Shown here: positions 59,387 to 64,000 of the stretch, piece by piece
Numbering within the stretch: the first letter of the stretch is position 1
Layout of the letters: each line of letters opens with the position of its first letter
Source: Buddleja alternifolia
Lineage: Eukaryota; Streptophyta; Magnoliopsida; Lamiales; Scrophulariaceae
NCBI GenBank assembly: GCA_019426215.1
Contig: CM033396.1
Coordinates: forward strand, 33,027,154-33,091,153
DNA: 64,000 bases
Direction: 5' to 3'
Made by a program: the position numbers and the translations under genes
The notes under the pieces: generated by a model
What the model was told of the DNA's origin: nothing
The model's database searches: none
What the model saw: only the letters and a program-made list of their open reading frames with translations

Positions 59387-59978
59387 AGGACAAGTACTAT
59401 TTAGTTGAAGAAGGTCTTAACTTTAGGAAAATGAACACATAGTACATAACAAATAAACTTTAATACATATCTAGGATTAAAGACTGTTCGTCTCTTAAAG
59501 CTTTGAGGTAGACTATTGACTGTAGAAACATTTTGTGTTATATTCAATGAATTAAACAATATCGTACTAATGTGTACTTTCGTTATGTTGATGATCAATG
59601 TACTTCCAAATTCTAATGGTCTTTCTTAAGTAATGAGATGGTTTTTTTTGTTTTTGGCTCAAAAAAAGAAAAGATCACGATGTAACCCGAAATTAATTAT
59701 CCACCCATTGGCATGACTAATAACTTGCATGTATAGGTCCGAATTAAAAAAAAAAAACTTGTATGGGTCCGACGACTCCATAATTACTCTAAATCTTTTG
59801 TTACAAAATTAACATTTTCTGTTATATATAGATATATGACAATTACATATACAAGTAACTAGATTGCGGATGAAAAAAATTGCGTTGCTGAGAAAAATCT
59901 AAAATTTGAGCTTATTACCTTTATTTTCTTAAGTCAGCCATATAATTAAATCTTTTAATTATTATGAAATTTAATACT
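59387..59978 (+). repeat. Segmental duplication, copy B
   Basis: Direct copy of 46846-47570 lacking the 193-bp MITE and carrying its own small indels (for example an extra TGTATAGGTCCGAATTAAAA segment near 59735). Homology begins at GGACAAG just after GATGTA and ends at TTTAATACTCAATG. Confidence 0.85.
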
Positions 59979-60284
59979 CAATGGGGCAAAATACACTTTG
60001 TAGTTAGTACCCCTAAACTATTTACTTTGTGACATTTAGGTCCTTAAACTATAAAACATATCAAAAAGCTAAGGTTCCCGATACCAGTCAAACCTTTGAA
60101 ATATTGAGGATGTGAAGATTTAATATGAATTTACTTTTTTGACCTTAACATTTATATGGAGTTTGTTTATGTCTACAACCAAGAATATTTATTGAATGTT
60201 ATATACAATATTTTTAATTACTATTTATATATTCTACCGTTCATTATCTACTATTTTTGTTAGTAATAAGGTATGGTAAATATT

Positions 60285-61483
60285 ATATTCTGTGGAAATA
60301 GTTGAAACACGCTTTCTCTTTGTCCTCGCTTTCTCTCTCTAAGAGAGAATGCTGAAAATTTAGGGTTTTCTACCCTAATTCATAGCTGCCGCTCCGGTGG
60401 CGGCAGTTGGGAGCTCCCTTCCGTCTCAAGTCAATGTCACCGAGTATCCCCCTTTATCTCATTTTTTCTTTCCACCCCCTTACCATGTATGGAGGTTTTC
60501 TCTCTTCTCCCACCACAACCAAACATCTTTAACTAAGATACCTTCCACACCCTAAAAGATCCGCCGGTTTTCTACTCCTCCACCACCATCTCGCCGGAAT
60601 TTATGTTGTTCACGCTTGAAACCACCACATCCACCATGTTTTCTCACCGGATCTCGGATTTCGAGTTCCCACAACTCATATATCATGGGTTCAACCATGC
60701 TCGCCTCACCAAAACCGCTCTTACCACCGTACGCTCTATAGCCACCAAATCTACTCCGTGTGACCACCAATCTGCGCCCCCCCCCCCCCCACACGCCAGA
60801 GTTAAGCACGATGTTGTCGCTCCTTTCGTCCTTGCCGCTATTCTCGGCCATTTTGCTATCATTGATGGGTTTTGGGTCTTGGGACCCTAGTCTTCTTAAC
60901 TGTATTTTGCACATTAGTCAAGAGTTCAACTACAACAATTCAATTTTGGTTGCAAAATATCGATTTGTTGTCTGGTTGATTTTATGTTTTATTCATGCTT
61001 TATATTATTTGTTTTGTATTTTTGTGGCTTTTAGTTGTCAGGTTTATCTCTTTTAGATGATGTTGTTCCATCGAAATTGAGGAGAAAATGAGGATATTTT
61101 TGTGGGGTCTCGATCGCTGTTATCTTCTTGTCTTTTATTTTTTTCGTTGGATGTGAAATGAGTTGCTTTGTAATTAATCGAAAGACAATTTGTTGGTTGT
61201 TTGGTTGGAGCCAATTTCTCTTCAAAGAAGAAGCGGCCCTTTTGCATTTTAGCTACCCCTGCCACTTGATGACAAAGGACCCCAAAACCTAAGTTTCTAA
61301 GGTTTCACCTTGTGTTACGTGTCACTCTTTTTGTCTCTCCAATGTATCAAATTTGTTTATCGATGCCTCATTTTACTGGCTTTGTTAGTAGTTATGTAGG
61401 TCTTTTATTTGTTGTAATGTATTATAGGTTTCTACCCAATTTTATGTTCAATGAAATTTAAATTTGCCCGATCAAAAAAAAAA
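60285..61483 (+). mobile_element. Poly(A) retroposon with 14-bp target duplication
   Basis: The segment ends TTCAATGAAATTTAAATTTGCCCGATC plus ten As (61474-61483). GTATGGTAAATATT precedes it (60271-60284) and GTATGGCAAATATT follows (61484-61497), a 14-bp target duplication with one mismatch. Those are the marks of LINE-driven insertion. The 1.2-kb body begins near a TCTCTCTCTAAGAGAGA hairpin and is rich in CCACC. No RT or endonuclease motifs are seen, so it is a non-autonomous or internally deleted LINE derivative. ORFs 60552-60914, 60603-60890 and 60760-61056 overlap and are not supported. Confidence 0.75.
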
Positions 61484-61648
61484 GTATGGCAAATATTTAG
61501 GTTTTCAAATAATCGGTTACAACCTAAGTTCATCACAATAACTATTTAAATTAGCTCTTAATATGTGGGACGAAAATACAATTTTGACAAGTTAGTTTTC
61601 TCTCTATAGTTTTCTCTTGGCGCATGATATCTATTATACGCCGCGGCC

Positions 61649-62997
61649 ATGGCCAGACGAAAGAGAGGACCAATATGGGGGGGTGTGGAGACGGTGGTAA
61701 CACCGGTCGCCTCTCTAACTGAAACACAACAAGCTCAAGACAGTGGGAGGGTTAGACAAACTAGTGTGAGTAGATCCATCCAGAATGAAGAAAGCTCTAA
61801 AGAGGACAATAATCAAGGGGAGAAAACCACTACTAAAACTATAGCATTTCTGAAGCAAGCCCAGTCTATGGCGGAATCAAAGGATGTGAAGGAAATTCAG
61901 GAATTATTGCGGGAGTGGCTGGGGAAAATTAAAACGCGGCCAGCAAACCCTAACATCACAGTAGCCCCAAAATCGTCAGCGAGGTTAGAGGTGAAATCAG
62001 GTACTGTCTGGGATACTTTTGACATCTCGAAAATCCGTAGTGTTAGTACTAAACTGCAATTTATTCAACCTGAAACAACATTTGGGCATACGTTGAGTAA
62101 AATTGATGTTGATGACGTTGAATCGAAAGTTGAGTATTGGAACCGTCTCTAGTATGCTATGTCCTGGGGGCTAATCCCCCATTCCCAATAATGAATGGTT
62201 ATTTTAGGAGGATGTGGGCTAAACAGGGGCTTGACAAGGTGCTTCTAATGGCCAATGGGATGTTTCTTGTACGATTCCAGACTCTAAATGCTAGGGATGA
62301 TATGTTGAACATGGGAGTGTATCATTTTGATAACAAACCAGTCATCCTCTCCCCTTGGTCTGTTAATATGAATTACACAAAGAATAGTATCGACAAGGTT
62401 CCAATATAGGTTAGATTGGAGGGACTAGACCTCAAATTTTGGAGTAACAGTGCATTGAGTAAAATTGGGAGTCTCATTGGAACTCCAATTTTAGCTGATC
62501 AGATGACTGTTAGTAAGGAGAGGATTCAATTTGCTAGAATGCTTATAGAAGTGGATATCAATGTGATGCTTGAAGTTGTGCATTTTGTGAATGAAAAGGG
62601 TATAGTGATGGAGCAACCTGTTAAATATGAGTGGAAGCCTATTAAATGCTCATATTGCCAAAATTTTGGACATAAGGGAAAGGATTGTAGGAAATTGAAA
62701 GGGAATCAACAATGGGTGCCAAAACAAACAAACCTTTCAATTCCAATAGCGGATCAAAAACAGAATCAAAAAGTAGATGAGGTTGAACGGAAGGGAGTCT
62801 TTGTAGAAGCACAGCCACACACCAGTGAGAATCAATGGATACAAATTACAAGGAGTGGGAAAATTCCAGTAAGCCCCGTACATCTTGTAGAGGGAGACCC
62901 AACAGCTAGCACAAGTGTAGTACAATATGGGGTTACACTAGGTCATGTCACTTTTGCAGTTACTGGCCATGGACCAAATTGCAACCTGGAATATTAG
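61649..62997 (+). pseudogene. LINE ORF1 (DUF4283-type, CCHC zinc knuckle)
   Basis: It starts MARRKRGPIWGG. A basic, Ser/Thr-rich N-terminal half is followed by a helical segment (MAESKDVKEIQELLREWL). A one-base loss near 62140 shifts the frame. The DUF4283-like core continues with VCYVLGANPPF, FRRMWAKQGLDKVLLMANGMF and VILSPWSVNMNY, has a TAG at 62407-62409, then VRLEGLDLKFWS. The zinc knuckle CSYCQNFGHKGKDC (C-x2-C-x4-H-x4-C, about 62648-62690) follows. ORF1 proteins of this type bind the LINE RNA. The C-terminus overlaps ORF2 by 29 bp. Confidence 0.8.
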
Positions 62998-64000
62998 AGG
63001 GCTAAATAGCCCGGGTAAATAGAGAGAACTCATTGCTCTAATAAATATGGGATTGGTTTATGTGGTGTGTTGGAACATAAGATAAAGCAGAATCACTATA
63101 AAAAAGTGTATAATTCCATGTGTGCATGATGGGGATCAGTTACTAATATTGCTGAGAATCCAAGGGGGAGAATTTGGTGATGTGGAAACCTGAATACTTT
63201 GATGTTAGGGTAAAGAAATCTCATGCACAATATATGCACTATCTAGTGCTACACTAACAAACCAAGAATGAATTTGAGGAGACTTTTGTCTATGCTTATA
63301 ACCAGAGTATAGAAAAGTTGGAAATATGGTCTGGTCTAACTAGTTTAGCCAATAGTGTTACCTGTCCTTGGCTAATTCTGGGAGATTTTAACACAGTGTT
63401 TACTATAACTGACAGAGTTCGGGGGGAACCTGTTACAGTGAGTAAGATTTATAACTTTTAAAACCTGGATTGAACAGAATGAGCTTGAAGAGATGAGCTG
63501 GAAAGGATGTAATTTTACCTAGAATAATAAGGGTGAAGAGGGGAACAGAATTTTTTCAAAAATAGACAGAGTTTTGGTGAATGACAGATGGTCTACTGTT
63601 TATCCATTAGCAGAGGTAGTTTTCTTACCTTAGGCATATCAGACCATAGCCCAATGGTTTATATGCACAGGGGAACTGTCAAAATTAGTAAACAATTTAA
63701 GTATTATAATATGTGGAATGAGTCTCCACAATTCATGCAATTGGTGGTTAAGTGTTGGGGAGAGGAGATCCAAGGGACTGCAATGTCCAGAGTTGCTCAA
63801 AAACTCAAAAGATTACAAAGGGTGTTGAGGAAGCTGAATCATACTCAATTCAATGAAGTTGAAATGCAGGCAGGAAAGCAAATGATGAGCTAGAGAACAC
63901 ACAAAAACTTCTCCACCAGAACCCTCTGAATTTAGAGTTGTAACAACAAGAAAGAAAAACAACAAAGACTTTATATGAGAAGCATAAACTTTTGAGCAGT
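62969..64000 (+). pseudogene. LINE ORF2 N-terminus, apurinic-type endonuclease
   Basis: The ATG at 62969 gives MDQIATWNIRGLNSPGK, the canonical start of plant LINE endonuclease (WNIRGLN). A TAG follows at 63020-63022. Further motifs appear in shifting frames: FVYAYNQSIEKLEIW, LILGDFNTVF (about 63378-63405, catalytic GDFN), KIDRVLVNDRW, and ISDHSPM (about 63630, catalytic SDH). This domain nicks target DNA to prime reverse transcription. At least four lesions. Fade into the RT linker (LKRLQRVLRKLNH) is at the window end. Confidence 0.8.

Larger units (their letters stand above)
61560..64000 (+). mobile_element. 5' part of an L1-type LINE, runs off the window
   Basis: ORF1 (61649-62997) and the start of ORF2 (62969 onward) lie in the usual order with a short overlap in different frames. 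Reverse transcriptase would lie beyond 64000. The 5' boundary is not defined; 61560 is an estimate just upstream of ORF1. Stops in both ORFs show it is inactive. Confidence 0.8.

Noticed and set aside
60552..61056. Overlapping ORFs of 95-120 codons on both strands
   Set aside because: Lie in a poly(A) retroposon, run through a C homopolymer, and show no motif.

Overview
This window looks like nuclear DNA of a flowering plant, most likely a eudicot. It is AT-rich and almost entirely made of plant-type transposable elements: Ty1/copia and Ty3/gypsy LTR retrotransposons, L1-type LINEs, CACTA, Mutator-like and Tourist-like elements. The only host gene family I recognise is a three-exon, plant-type ZIP/IRT metal transporter with canonical GT-AG introns. 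I see no tRNA, rRNA, CRISPR or prokaryotic operon structure. No intact host gene could be supported; both ZIP copies are broken.

Layout. 1-2011: 3' end of a Ty3/gypsy element (non-coding tail, polypurine tract, LTR). 2.0-4.4 kb: AT-rich, nothing called. 4.4-11.4 kb: inverted-repeat DNA elements (two with clear 10-bp target duplications), a decayed LINE reverse transcriptase, and two gypsy LTR remnants. 11.47-22.99 kb: a large palindrome of two arms, each about 3.3 kb once an insertion is discounted, separated by about 31 bp. Each arm carries one ZIP gene, arranged tail to tail. The left arm is split by a 4.85-kb copia element with matching LTRs and a CTTCG target duplication. The right arm preserves the empty site. 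A third, diverged copy of the ZIP upstream region lies at about 23.84-24.09 kb.

24.4-35.3 kb: tRNA-related SINE-like sequence, a CACTA MITE, a 2.2-kb terminal-inverted-repeat element with an internal tandem duplication, several other inverted-repeat elements, and copia LTR remnants. 35.7-43.6 kb: gypsy remnants, a CACTA element packed with palindromic repeats, a Mutator-like MITE, and the 5' portion (LTR, gag, protease) of a Tat-like gypsy element on the minus strand. 43.8-46.8 kb: copia LTR remnants, one holding a CACTA MITE, a LINE RNase H domain, and two copia LTRs head to head. 46.8 and 59.4 kb: direct copies of one unique segment, one of which has gained a small MITE. 48.5-56.7 kb: two minus-strand copia elements, one nested inside the other, with a Tourist-like MITE inside the reverse-transcriptase region of the host. 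57.3-61.5 kb: another inverted-repeat element and a poly(A) retroposon with a 14-bp target duplication. 61.6 kb to the end: 5' half of an L1-type LINE running off the window.

No genes here work together as a pathway. The biologically notable object is the ZIP palindrome. It has the geometry of a natural long-hairpin locus, both arms share one frameshift, and its insertions and deletions allow events to be ordered in time.
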